64,000 bases of DNA from Actinostola sp. cb2023 (GCA_033675265.1 JAUJYZ010001280.1:660501-724500); one strand, 5' to 3'; counted from the first letter of the stretch, positions 9,196 to 19,850 are shown. Program-made: numbers and translations. The notes: generated from the sequence alone by a model not told the origin.

Positions 9196-12100
9196 GTGGC
9201 ATCGTCGGCGCTGTTCATTTTACCAGGTACGTGTCTCCATTGTGTAGGGTTGGTTTTCTGTTGGATTTCAGACACACGATGTGCAACAAATGGACAATAG
9301 TGTCCGCCAACCGAACTCCCATGACGGCTGCCATCAGTTCCAAGCGTGGAATGCTAATTGCTTTGATAGGTGTCACTTTAGCTTTGGCGGCCACGAACGA
9401 TATCTCTGTATTTCCATCGATCTGTTCATACCTTATGTATGTGACTGCTGCATATGCTGCTTGCGACGCATCCGAAAAGGTGTGTAGAGAAACATGTTTA
9501 GCTCGCTCAGTCCCAGCGGCACTGTAACATCGTGGGATCTGTACTCTCTTCAACGATGGCAACTCGTCCATCCACTTTTTGACCGATACCTTTAAGTCGT
9601 CAGGAAACTCTTCGTCCCAGTCAAGACCTCTAAGCCAAGCCTCCTGTAACATCATTTTTGTCCTTATAACAAATGGTGCTAAGTACTGTAATGGGTCAAA
9701 GAGTGTGGCGATCCGACTCAATAAGGCTCTTTTCGTGAACACAGTCCCTTCAATCTCCTTCACTGCATACGTAAACACATCTTTACCCGCGTCCCACTGA
9801 ACTCCCAACGCTTTCATACTTGGCAACTCTGATTCTTCAATATTGACTCCGCTCACTCGATCTTCCTCTGGTACATCTTTCAACACATTCGCTTTGTTGC
9901 TGCACCAACGTCGTATTTCAAAGCCTGCGCGGCTAAGAAGTCCAGTCAACTGTTCTCGCGTCTTAATGGCTTCTGCTTCTGTCTCAGCCGAGTGTAGTAC
10001 GTCATCCATGTACATATTCTCCAGTACAACCGGCGCTGCAAGAGGGAATTCTTGCTTAAGTTCCTCAGCATGACAACGTAAGATAAATTGAGCCAAATAA
10101 GGCGATGCACGGTCGCCGAATACAAGACGCGCGGCTTCGTAGACATCAGGTGGTCTTGCGTCATCAAGATCTCTCCACAATAGGCGATGATAACGTCGGT
10201 CCTTCTCAGCAAGCAGTACTTGGCAAAACATTTCTTTTATGTCCGCCACAAGCGCGACAGGTCTCTGACGAAAACTAAGCAGAACTTCCAAGATGTCTCG
10301 TTGAAGCTTGGGTCCTGTCAGCATGACATCATTGAGGCAGATGCCTTCGTACTTTGCGGCTGAGTCGTAGACGATGCGGACCTTCGTTGTCTGCTTGTCC
10401 TCTCGGACAACAGGAAAATGTGGAAGATACCAAGATGGTTTGGTGTCTTCCTCGTGGGGCTCTACCTTTTGAATATAGCCCTTCTTAATGTTCGCGTCCA
10501 TCACTTCCTTGTACCTCTCTGCAATCTGAGGTTTCTTCTTTAAGCTCGTCTCCAGTGACAGCAATCGGCTTTCAGCTTGCTTTCTGTTGTCTGGTAGGGT
10601 GGGCACATCTTCCTTCCAAGGAATTGCGATCTCGTATCTATCATCTATCTTCCTCCTCGATTCAATAGCTTTATTCGTCGCTAGACGTTCGTCAGGCGAC
10701 AAAAGTTCATTGTCAGTGGGGCACACTCCGAGTGAGTCGATATCCCACATCCTCCGCAGTTGCTCATCTATATTGCACTGCATGACATCTTGACTAAAGA
10801 AGGTTCTTGCATGGGCTGTTGTTCGTCGTTCATCAACATCAGCTATGCGTCCCACGCAGATCCATCCAAGGGGCGTCCTTCTAGCTACTGGTTCCCCCGG
10901 TCTTCCGATTCGCTCCTCGAGTGCTAATGCTAGTTCTGGATAGTCAGATCCTATCAGAATGTCTATTGTCTTTCTTCCAGGTACTCGTAGGAATGGAATC
11001 CCCTTCAGGTGGTTCCACTCATTCTTGTGTCGATTCCAGTCAGGAATTGGCATTCCCTGACATATTTCACTCATCGTCCAGGCTCTCACTTCTCTTTTCG
11101 TCTTGCCATCTAAACTTTCGATCTCGAATTCCACCGACTTGCTCCTCAGCTTTACATCACTATCTGTGAGCGTCGACAATCTCAGCTGATCTTCCTTGGC
11201 GTGAAGTCCCAACGCTGTAGCAACATCACTTCGTAAATAGCTCGTGTCTGAGCCGTCATCTAGGAATGCATTAACCTTAATGCGTTGTCCTCTACCACCA
11301 ATCAACGTTACAGGAACAGTTCGTAGCAACACAGCACCCGGTGGTCGAAGGTTGGCTGCTGCCGCATTAGTTGTTGCACTTGCGGTGGTCGCCTTTTCAT
11401 CCTGGCTTGGCTGAACTCGTAGTTTCTCGTAGTGTAGATGAAAATGATGGGTGCCTTGACACCCATTCACGTTACAATGTCCCTTTGACTGGCAGTTACG
11501 TCCATCATGTCCCCTGCCTAAGCAGCGGTAACACAGTCTCTTTTGCTTGGCGATTCCCCATCTATCTGGGGTTGTAGCTTGCTCCCATCTCTTACAAGCT
11601 GTAATAGTGTGTGATCCTTGACAAAGAATACACTTTGGAGCTTCCTTTACTGCTGAATGAAAACTTGATCTCTTGCGTACATATTCTCTCTTCTCGTACT
11701 GTCGTTCTCTCGACGTTTTCTTCTGTCTTCCCTTCGTCTCCTCCGCCGTGGTTCTGTAGACGACTTGCTGTGCTAACCATTTTACAAACGTCGATAGACC
11801 ATCTTCCTTGCCATTGTCGTGAGCCCATTGCTGATAAGTGACAAGCAAAGTTTCTGGTATCTTCTGTTGAACGGCAGTATAGAGTGCAGACACTCCCACA
11901 ATTTCTCGTCGATGACCGTAGTCTTTAAGCTTGGCAACAATGTCCGTAAGTCGATCCGAAAATATTTCTAGTTCCTTTAAGTCACCTTCTAGTACTTCGG
12001 GTGTCTCTAGTATGGCTTCCAGATGCCGCTGTAGGAGCCGTCGCTCTCCTCCGAACTTCAAGTCTAGCTCGTTTTCCAGGGCGGTTTTATACTGTGCAGG

Positions 12101-12285
12101 GGTGTAACCCAGCTTTTCCACGATCTTCAAAGGCTTTCCTGATAGGGAATTTTTCAACATCATCATCTTTATCTTCGAAGACACTCTAGCTTGGTGGACG
12201 AAAATGTCAAACTGGGCTCTCCAATCATGATACAGTTCCTTGTCCCCCGCGAAGGTCGTTAATTGGGGTTTCTTTAACCCCTTAA
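9196..12285 (-). pseudogene. BEL/Pao Gag-Pol middle part (Gag, knuckles, protease, RT, partial RNase H)
   Basis: The open frame runs from 12313 to 9215, but its first ten codons come from the TTAA element. In order: DUF1759-type Gag (YHDWRAQFDIFV), cysteine/histidine knuckles (CILCQGSH, LCYRCLGRGHDGRNC, a third C/H cluster), DUF1758-type aspartic protease (AFLDDGSDTSYL), reverse transcriptase with VRIVYDSAAK and catalytic MYMDD, an A17/DUF region (RIATLFDPLQYLAPF), then the start of RNase H (HTFSDASQAAY). Shortly after VRLADTIV the frame shifts and RNase H sequence is missing. The conserved continuation toward integrase is still readable in another frame between about 9290 and 9200. The deletion was therefore a separate event from the gypsy insertion. 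Confidence 0.9.
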
Positions 12286-12949
12286 GGTGACTCCAACATA
12301 ATTGCGAGTGCATTTTGTGATTTTTTTAACTCGCTCGTATCGCGTCAAAAACACTCGGGTATTTCTGCATTTAACACATATAATAACTCAAATATCTAGG
12401 CTTTTAAGTGTGTATTCTAAATTTTATTTTTCAGTCGCGTTTGCCGTTACGGGCCGATTTTCTAACAGTGGTTTTTCATAATATTGTCCTCCTGTTCGCT
12501 CAAAAATCGTACGATTTCTATGAAACTTCAGATTCTTGTTAAATATATTGTCATAATTTTGTCTGCCGGGTTTTAAAAAAATCTCTCGACTGCAAGTTGC
12601 GCGGCCTAAAAACTGACCATAAAAATAATGCCGCGCAACTTGCAGTCGAGAGATTTGTTTAAAACCCGGCAGACAAAATTATGACAATCTATTTATCAAG
12701 AATCTGAAGTTTCATAGAAATCGTACGATTTTTAAGCGAACAGGAGGACAATATTATGAAAAACCACTGTTAGAAAATCGGCCCGTAACGGCAAACGCGA
12801 CTGAAAAATAAAAATTTGAATATACCCTTAAAAGCCTACATGTTTGAGTTATTACATGTGTTAAATGCAGAAATATCCGAGTGTTTTTGACGCGATACGA
12901 GCGAGTTTAAAAAATCACAGAATGCACTCGCAATTATGTTGGAGTCACC
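12286..12949. mobile_element. TTAA foldback element (piggyBac-style MITE) in BEL Gag-Pol
   Basis: 664 bp bounded by TTAA at 12282-12285 and 12950-12953. The ends are inverted repeats starting GGTGACTCCAACATAATTGC, and the arms extend about 320 bp to a short centre near 12610. TTAA duplication is the hallmark of piggyBac-type insertion. The BEL frames on both sides agree across one TTAA copy, which confirms the boundaries. No transposase is encoded. Confidence 0.9.
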
Positions 12950-13785
12950 TTAAACAAGTTATCCAAGTCTTTGGCGTCGTCATCCGCTTCGGTTTCGTAG
13001 CTGTCATCCAACTCTCTTTGACTTCCGTTGTCGCTCTCGTCGTCACTAGACGACTGAGATCTCTTTTTTCTGTTCCTTTTAATTTCCTCAAAATCCGCTT
13101 TCTTGTTCCTTTTAGACTGTACACAAGTTTCTTCTTGATATTCATCCAGAAGCTTAGCTTTGAGCTTTAGTCTTCCCACCTTTTCTTCTTCTTGTTTGAG
13201 CTTCAGACGAGCGTTTAGTTTTCTCAGTTGGGCTTCCTGTGCCTCGAGACGGCATTTTTCTTTGAAATGAATTTTCTCTTGTTTCACACGGACTTCCGCC
13301 ACTTTGGCGTCTACTAAGAGTTCTTTCGATTTTGTCGATTCTAATTCTGAGTCTACTGTCTTTTCACTGTTCAAACTTTCCTCGTCAGAACTCAGCTTTC
13401 CTTCTTTCGATTTTGTTATGTCCGACAAATCTTCGTCACTGCATTTGTAGCTCAAAGTTGACTCAAGCTCTTCTGCACGTGCTTCCAAGTGAGCGTCAAT
13501 TTCATCTATTATATCTTCACAATTTTCGCTCACCTTTTCGTTCCATTCTTCAGCTTCAGCCACATTGTCTTCGACGATTCCTGGTACTTTTATAATGTGC
13601 TCTTTGATCTCGCAAATCTCCTTCCAACTCTCCGATATTCTTTCTTTTAAGCTCTTCAACACCGTTCTGCTGCCATTCTCTTCGATCAGACTTCGAGTTT
13701 TGTTTACATTCCGCGATACTCTACCTTCTAGCTTTGTTCTCCTATCGTAGAACCTCTTCAATCTCCCCAACGACTGTTTATCCAT
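12950..13785 (-). pseudogene. BEL/Pao Gag N-terminal coiled-coil part
   Basis: Starts at the ATG at 13785, 16 bp after the primer site, and runs into the TTAA element, where it stops at 12934. The sequence is highly charged (long Lys/Glu stretches such as RLKLKQEEEKVGRLKLKAKLL) and predicts extended coiled coil, followed by an acidic Ser/Asp linker. This is the usual N-terminal Gag region of BEL elements; it lost its continuation through the insertion. Confidence 0.85.
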
Positions 13786-13800
13786 CTTCGTTCATCTCGA

Positions 13801-13817
13801 TCCGGCTCGAAGGACCA
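13801..13817 (-). other. BEL/Pao primer binding site matching tRNA-Tyr
   Basis: Six bases from the 5' LTR the minus strand reads TGGTCCTTCGAGCCGGA, the complement of the CCA-tailed 3' end of animal tRNA-Tyr (…CCGGCTCGAAGGA-CCA). Confidence 0.8.
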
Positions 13818-13823
13818 ATTTTA

Positions 13824-13993
13824 TGTACGTACGAAAACGATATTTTATTCCTCTAGTTTCGCGATCTTCACATCTAACTCAACACACGTGCAAACTCGCA
13901 CTCTCTCGCACTGTCTCGTCCCACTCTCTCGTCTCTCGCTCGGTCCAGGTACGCCTGGGCGAAAACAGTACTAAATGTTCCTAGGCGACAACA
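13824..13993 (-). repeat. BEL/Pao 5' LTR
   Basis: Copy of 454-623, followed by the target duplication ACAGC (13994-13998). Confidence 0.95.
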
Positions 13994-14365
13994 ACAGCAT
14001 CAACAACAACATCATCAACAGCATCATCAACAACATCATCAACAACAGCATCAACAACAACATCATTAACAACACCATCAACATTATCATCAACAACAAC
14101 ATCATCAACAGCATCATCAATAGCATCATCAATAGCATCATCAACAACATCATCAACAGCATCATCAACAGCATCATCAACAGCATCATCAACAGCATCA
14201 TCAACATCAACAGCATCATCAACAGCATCATCAATAGCATCATCAACATCAACAGCATCATCGATAGCATCATCAACAGCATCACCAACAGCATCATCAA
14301 CAGCATCATCAATATCATCAACAGCATCATCAACAGCATCATCAACAACAACATCATCAACAACT
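13994..14365. repeat. AAC/ATC trinucleotide microsatellite, right part
   Basis: Continuation of the array at 61-453, with scattered longer ATCAACATC variants. Coding-like frames on both strands are repeat artefacts. Confidence 0.95.
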
Positions 14366-14466
14366 ACTGTCATCACTCTATCACCATTGCATGACATTTG
14401 CTCTATCATAATTATCACTATCAAACTAAATCTGTCATCTTTATTTATACATTTTTGTATGGCCAG

Positions 14467-14626
14467 GAAGAAGAGCAAGCTGCCTGTTCTGATGGAGTTT
14501 TCCATGGAACAAGATATTTCACTTGTCCTGCAGGAAGAGGATATTTTGTCAGCTTGGCATATTGCCGTAGAGATTCCCGATTTCAGCCTGAATCTCCAGT
14601 TGATGTAACTAAATACATGAGTAAAG
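14467..14626 (+). CDS. CAP-Gly domain exon, CYLD-like (partial gene)
   Basis: An exon candidate bounded by an acceptor (…TATGGCCAG) and a donor (AAAG|GTACATG). It encodes an acidic start EEEQAACSDG, then GVFHGTRYFTCPAGRGYFV and a SCRRDSRF-like end. The pattern FxGxRYFxC…G-FV followed by CRxDSRF is typical of CAP-Gly domains of the deubiquitinase CYLD, which bind microtubules or NEMO. The GKNDG core motif of microtubule-binding CAP-Gly domains is not in this exon. No neighbouring exons were found: the left side is microsatellite and the right side is featureless. It could be a surviving exon of a larger gene with long introns or an isolated fragment. Confidence 0.55.
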
Positions 14627-15084
14627 GTACATGTTTCTACAACAATCTTCCTTGCAGTGAATAAATAAACTTTTAAAAGCAGCTTAACATAGGAAAGAAA
14701 CCCAGAAGAAAATTATCAGATTGAAATGGATTCCAGGGTTCATATGAGCTTGAAAAGTCCTTGACAGTTGTTTGATCACTTTCCTGGTTAATTAGCATTG
14801 AGCAAGGCTTGTTGGAAATGAAGCTTTTGATTTCACGTCATTGGGTATCAGGGGTGGTCCCCGTGTGCTGTTTCTGCAAGTAGACTAAAGGGGCTCTTTA
14901 ATAACAAGATGATTTCAATAAGAAAACAGCAAGGAAAACACAAACATAGCAGTATCGTGTTGCTTCTAACGCCTTACACATGCCTCCCACATTTGAACAA
15001 TGGTCCGAAAGTGTGACCAAGGAGCAATCTTTCCGGACAACATATATGTTGACAAAACTTTTTGTATCTTCAACCTGAGTTTTA
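14627..15084. other. No gene seen
   Basis: Intron or intergenic sequence. An AATAAATAAA stretch near 14660 could serve as a polyadenylation signal for the exon at 14467. Nothing else is recognisable. Confidence 0.5.
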
Positions 15085-15140
15085 TTACAAAACTGCCAAG
15101 CTTTCGGGCTAAGCGCCCATCTTCAGGGCTAAATGCATAA
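15085..15140 (-). ncRNA. Hammerhead-ribozyme-like core (Penelope-type element remnant?)
   Basis: On the minus strand the core reads CTGAAGA, then a GGGC-loop-GCCC hairpin, then GAAA (positions 15126 down to 15102), which is the conserved order of a hammerhead ribozyme up to stem III. A bulged U sits at the base of stem II and I could not draw a convincing stem III with the UH cleavage site. Such motifs occur in the terminal repeats of Penelope-like retroelements. No reverse transcriptase was seen nearby. Confidence 0.35.
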
Positions 15141-15360
15141 AATCTAATTACAGCGGCTATAAGTATACGAACACAAACAAACACCACCAAACAAGCAAGC
15201 TCGTGCGCAACAAACTGAACAGTCTCGCGCAAAGCAAACAAAATCGAACAACGCCAGATAGAAAGAATGAAAAAGGTGCGCGAGGAATAGAAAATGAACA
15301 TATATGTTGTCCCGTACAGGGAACTGGGAGGTCAATGATATGACAACACCAATATGACAC

Positions 15361-15466
15361 CTTCCCTTATTAGTATTCTTTATATAAAGAATACTAATGA
15401 GGATGAGACTTTATATAAATTTTCATCCTCATTAGTATGCTTTATATAAAGAATACTAATAAGCAG
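15361..15466. repeat. Nested AT-rich palindrome
   Basis: TTAGTATTCTTTATATAAAG and its complement are interleaved with ATGAGGATGA/TCATCCTCAT, giving a hairpin of about 100 bp. Confidence 0.7.
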
Positions 15467-15620
15467 TGCATTACCGGGTATAAAGGTGTACATGCACATG
15501 ATGGATTTCGTCCTTCTGATTGGATGAATCCCTTACCAAATTAGGTAGATTCAAGGTATACCCCAAATGTACCTTAACTGATCATTATTATGTACCTTAA
15601 TTATTATTATTATCAGTTAT

Positions 15621-15992
15621 TGGGGTATACCCGGGGTACTGGCATACGTTTGGAACCTTGAAATGTACCTCAAATGTACCCTGGATTGGGGTATACCCGG
15701 TAGCATACTTTTACAACCTTTTGAAATGTACCTCAAATGTACCCTGGATTGGGGTATACCCAGGGTAGCATACTTTTACAACCTTTTGAAATGCACCTCA
15801 AATGTACCCTGGATTGGGGTATACCCAGGGTAGCATACTTTTGGAACCTTTTGAAATATGTACCTCAAATGTACCCTGGATTGGGGTATACCCAGGGTAG
15901 CATACTTTTGGAACCTTTTGAAATATGTACCTCAAATGTACCCTGCTGGATTGGGGTATACCCAGGGTAGCATACTTTTACAACCTTTTGAA
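15621..15992 (+). repeat. Tandem array, about 65-71 bp period, five to six copies
   Basis: Each unit contains GGGGTATACCCAGGGTAGCA, then CCTTTTGAAATGTACCTCAA and TGTACCCTGGATT. Related single units, inverted, are at 15550-15590 and 18690-18805, so the array probably grew from the end of a dispersed element. Confidence 0.9.
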
Positions 15993-16409
15993 GAGACATT
16001 TTAAAATATAGTACAACTTATCATTTTAATGCAATTAAAGCCTACAAACATTCTTGTTGTACATGTAATTATCAATATTTGTACAATAGTTTACTAATAT
16101 GATTGATAATATATGACATAATTTATATATTTTATGTTTTACATATGCATGCAGTTGTTTGCTGTCAAAGTCAAAGTGCTGAACTTAGCTTTTGTGTCTA
16201 CCAATTTTGCTCCGGCTAACAATGCTTGTAACCAAATCTTTCATTGGCTTTATTAGCTTGTTGAACAATTAATGAATATCTGAAACTAAATAGAAATAAT
16301 AAAGACAGTCATTCATTGATTCAAATAGGCCATATATAGCTATATTATAGTCCAAAAGAGTTCAGATGTGAACAAGACATAACAGATGAGGGCAATCCAA
16401 ATACCAGTA
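15993..16409. other. No gene seen
   Basis: AT-rich sequence without recognisable genes or structured repeats. Confidence 0.5.
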
Positions 16410-16850
16410 CAGTAAAAACCCGCATAAAAGAACCCCTATTTTTCCAAGTCAGGCTGAAATGGTTCTTATATATTGGGTGTCTAGTGAGAAATCAGGCTGA
16501 ATAGGTTCTTAACAGGTTCTTATTTACAGGGCAAAAAAAAACAATTATTGTTCCTGATATAGTATGGTGTATTTCCTTACAATTTGTTTTAATTAGTGAA
16601 CTATTATATTGCCCCTAAAAGGTCTAATATTCACACTAAACATTAACAACCCAACTGTATAGTAAATATAATGTTTCTGCATATTCAGCACCGACTGTAC
16701 CTGTGTGTTCTGAGCTTTAGTCATTTTCTCATAAGAACCTGCTTCATTTGTCAGGCTAAACTGGTTCTTATATATTGGGTGCTTATAAATTGGCTAAATT
16801 TCAGCCTGGAGGTTCTTAATCCGCAGTTTCTTATATGCGGGTTTTTACTG
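16410..16850. mobile_element. TA-flanked MITE, CAGTAAAAACCCGC ends
   Basis: 441 bp with terminal inverted repeats CAGTAAAAACCCGCATA…/…TATGCGGGTTTTTACTG, flanked by TA on both sides (16408-16409, 16851-16852). TA duplication and a CAGT start point to the Tc1/mariner-pogo superfamily. Inside, GGTTCTTATATATTGGGTG occurs twice. No transposase. Confidence 0.85.
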
Positions 16851-16852
16851 TA

Positions 16853-17203
16853 TTATACTTTAATGCAACCTGTTTAGTTTAATTGTTTTATGCAAATTAT
16901 ACAATTCAGCATTTTGGGAGTTATGTAATTTGTAAATGAACTATCTATCTCTCTACATTATTATCTATCTACGTATGTATTTATTGTGGTATATACTTAC
17001 AGATTTGCTAGAGCTGTATGTAGAGAGTAGAGTCGATGTGGTTGTTAACAGCAAGTCATTTTATCCAAGTTTTTCTCTTCCAATGTGCCTGAAAGACATG
17101 TAGAAGCTTGCTAAGCTGTTTTACTTGTACTTCTTACTTCAAAAATAGCTAAACAGTCGTTCTTACCGGCAGAAAATGAATAACTAGATGCTTCAATAAG
17201 CGT
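16853..17203. other. No gene seen
   Basis: AT-rich, with short TCTATC/TATCTA runs; nothing supported. Confidence 0.5.
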
Positions 17204-17482
17204 TCATGTACTCGTGCCCTGGTGCAATTGAGCACTGGTCTTCTTGCAATCAGAGTAGTTCTTTTCAGCTTCAGAGTTAGTTATCAAGTCAATAGTCATT
17301 GTTTTGTCATTTTGGTCGAAGTTTGTGTTCACAGTTTTTTCATTTGCATTTGATATTTCATAAGATTTTGATATGATTTTTTCAGATTTTTCAGATATGA
17401 TTTTGAGTCCGCGGAACGACCTTCCGACAACACTAAACACGGCTGCGAGGGAGACTAGTATAGGTCCGAATACGCTTGACAT
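17204..17482 (-). CDS. Hypothetical small protein with N-terminal hydrophobic segment
   Basis: 92-codon minus-strand frame with ATG in fair context (AAAGATGTC). The N-terminus contains a hydrophobic stretch (FGPILVSLAAVFSVV) that could be a signal anchor or single membrane segment, followed by a polar Lys/Ser/Asn/Thr-rich tail. Its varied composition is unlike the repeat-derived frames nearby. No family was recognised and no flanking exons were found; it may be chance or a first exon. Confidence 0.3.
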   Translation of the reverse strand: MSSVFGPILVSLAAVFSVVGRSFRGLKIISEKSEKIISKSYEISNANEKTVNTNFDQNDKTMTIDLITNSEAEKNYSDCKKTSAQLHQGTST

Positions 17483-17485
17483 CTT

Positions 17486-17889
17486 TTAGAGTAGGTCTAC
17501 CGCTAACGGCGTGTGCATTTGTATGTGAGATAAGTGTATTAGACATACTTCCTTCAAATCGTTTTTTCTCACGATCGCAAGACGGCATAACCTTCCCCGA
17601 ACAAGGTTTGTGAAGAAAGAGGTCGACTGTCGATAAAACCTCATAGATCAGCTTTTAGTGGTCTCGTTCCCAGTTCCACTCGATTGCAGATTGTGCCAGG
17701 AGCCCATTACTAGGAGCCTTCCTCTAATAGGTTTGTACGACATCGTATGCACAAATTGAGCTAAAAATAGAACACTCATTATAAATTCCGCGCGATTAAC
17801 CAATCTTATAACATAGGTATGATATAACGCGCGCTCTGATTGATTGGTTAGCGTGTGTCCGTAAGCCCACGGACACACGGTCACGTCAT
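17486..17889. other. No gene; possible transposon-end relic
   Basis: CAGGAGCCCATTACTAGGAGCC near 17698 resembles the end of the element at 47388-47920 (CAGGAGCCCATAAGTAGGAG), suggesting a decayed copy. An inverted GTGTCCGTAAGCCCACGGACACACG hairpin lies at about 17855-17880. Confidence 0.4.
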
Positions 17890-18329
17890 CACAGGGAGCC
17901 CAAGCTCATCTGTAAAGACCGTTGTTTAATTTGCATATTTACAGTAAATGTATGTGGCTTTAAAACATCCCTCCATATTTCAAGATTTTTCATAAATAAT
18001 AAAACTTTTTTTCACTAATAACATCGAAAGTAGTAAGAACAACACATTAGTGAAAAAAAGTTTTATTATTTTCGAAAAATCTTGAAATACGGAGGGATGT
18101 TTTAAAGCCACATACATTTACTGTAAATATGCAAATTAAACAACGGTATGGCACTGAAACGCCGTCACAACATCGAAAGTAGTAAGAAAAACACATTAGT
18201 GAAAAAAAGTTTTGTTATTAACGAAAAATCTTGAAATAAGGAGGGATGTTTTAAAGCCACATACATTTACTGTAAATATGCAAATTAAACAACGGTCTTT
18301 ACAGATTAAATGAGCTTGGGCTCCCTGTG
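17890..18329. mobile_element. Foldback MITE, CACAGGGAGCCCAAGC ends, with one left and two right arms
   Basis: Terminal repeats CACAGGGAGCCCAAGCTCA…/…TGAGCTTGGGCTCCCTGTG. The left arm (to about 18012) pairs with two tandem versions of the right arm (about 18045-18150 and 18190-18329). The right-arm versions are separated by a unique 30-bp stretch and each carries the ACATCGAAAGTAGTAAGAA motif. No matching target duplication was found. Confidence 0.85.
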
Positions 18330-18828
18330 GTTCAAACACTGCAAACACACCAAGTGACTCTAATGTGCAAACGCGCCACGGACCAATCAGCAGCCGTATT
18401 TTAGTCATGTGATTGAGTGTGCGTGACTGCTGACCATATCATTTTGTTTGTTCATATTAAATGGCTGTCAAACTGCTGTGTGTTTGTGCTTGGTAAAATG
18501 ATAAACTTTCATCGATGCTTTGGTCTAAATTAGGAAAAATACCAAGCGAAAATCTATGTGATAATCTCGGCTTCAGTCTTCCCAACAATAACAAGTGCAA
18601 AGTTTAATAGGAGAAAATCTTGGAAAACTCCAGGCAAATGACTATAAAGTAAACATGAGTAAAGTGAGTAGACTGCAGCCTGCATCAATGTTGGGGTACA
18701 TTTGAGGTACATTGTTGAACTGAATAAAAATGCAAGGGTATGTTTGGAGTATACCCTAAATCTACCTATTCTTAAAAGGTACATTTAGGGTATACCTTAT
18801 TACTCGGACACTTCCGGAGGAAGTGATC
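18330..18828. other. No gene; relative of the 65-bp array unit
   Basis: At 18690-18805 GGGGTACATTTGAGGTACAT and a later GGTACATTTAGGGTATACC resemble, inverted, the array at 15621-15992. The rest is featureless. Confidence 0.5.
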
Positions 18829-19272
18829 GAGTTAGAAATTGCGCTTTCTTCTATATTTTTCTTCGTAGTACACTAAATGTGAAGAATGTGATCGTATCGG
18901 TCAGGAATGTCTGTTTCAGGCCTAGGGTTTCGGTTGGCTGAAAACTGGGGTGATGATATCTGAACTCCTAATGAAGTAATTCTATGCTCAAACGGGTCAA
19001 GTGGTTCGCTCTTGGGTCATCGTTAAAACTCATCGTTCCACGACTACCGACTATACTAGAAGTGCTGTGTAGAAGCTCGTGCTCATAAATCTTGAAGTGT
19101 CCGAGTTAGAAATTGCGCTTTCTTTTATATTTTTCTTCGTAGTACACAGAATGTGAAGTATGTGATCGTATCGGTCAGGAATGTCTGTTTCAGGGTTTCG
19201 ATTGGCTGAAAACGGGGGCGATGATATCCCAATTCAACGCATTGAATGAAGTAATTATATGCTGAAACGGGT
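18829..19272 (+). repeat. Two direct copies of a ~180-bp unit
   Basis: GAGTTAGAAATTGCGCTTTC starts copies at 18829 and 19103. Both continue through CTTCGTAGTACAC, GTGATCGTATCGGTCAGGAA and TGATGATATC to ACGGGTCAA. They diverge by small indels. Confidence 0.85.
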
Positions 19273-19499
19273 CAAATAAGTTTCCGAGCGTATATCAAAC
19301 TAAATCCGAAGTATTGTTCTATTGTTAGAAGTGCTAACTCATCGTTCCATACCCTGGTTCCAGAGTCTCGAAAGTCGGGTCTACGAAGTCGAGTCCGAAT
19401 GAAAATAGTGCTATTGAAGCCTTTGTAAGCTTATAAATATATTTAACAAAAACAAACACGCCTTGAAGGGCGTTATCAGAACCATCTGACCTATGCAAC

Positions 19500-19850
19500 C
19501 TCAAGATGTACCGAGTACGTACTGCCGAGATCTTTATCTATGATCACCGACAAATAGTCTCCCTCGTCACGCAACTGTCATTGTCATAACGTGTTTATCG
19601 GACGTATGATCAAATAACAGGTTCAAGTATCGGAGATTGTCACGGAAGAATGACTCTATAGTCTCCCCTTTCCCATCCCCTTCCCCCTCCCCTTGGAGAG
19701 AGCCTGTTCACAGGCTACTTCTCTTTGACGTTCGTCTGTCAATTTTGAGATGGCTGTGGCTTGTTCTACCAATGGTGTGTGTTGGTGAGCAAAGATAGAG
19801 ATCTACTTGTCATAATGTCCGAGTATACGCTCATTGAGCGTCTTGTATTG
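19500..19850 (+). mobile_element. Copy of an AGACGCTC-ended dispersed element
   Basis: Contains CCCTCGTCACGCAACTGTCA and ends with TATACGCTCATTGAGCGTCTT. The same blocks occur at 33640-33770 (plus) and at 32358-32590 (minus). Confidence 0.6.

Larger units (their letters stand above)
454..13993 (-). mobile_element. BEL/Pao LTR retrotransposon, nested and defective
   Basis: Two LTRs of 170 bp (454-623 and 13824-13993) read the same by eye and begin TG and end CA. The flanking 5-bp target duplication ACAGC is at 449-453 and 13994-13998. Coding is on the minus strand: Gag coiled coil, DUF1759-type Gag, CCHC knuckles, aspartic protease, reverse transcriptase, partial RNase H, integrase. After subtracting the nested gypsy element (2345-9195) and the TTAA element (12286-12949), the native length is about 6 kb, normal for BEL/Pao. 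Both insertions cut the coding sequence, and an internal deletion removed part of the RNase H region, so this copy cannot act on its own. The matching LTRs suggest a recent insertion. Confidence 0.95.

Noticed and set aside
9241..9280. Shared peptide KSNRKPT in BEL and gypsy frames as evidence of recombination
   Set aside because: In BEL it arises in a shifted frame after a deletion and the DNA is not similar enough; coincidence.
13971..14505. Open frames of 130-174 codons rich in Met/Leu or Asp/Val
   Set aside because: Same microsatellite artefact on the right side of the BEL element.
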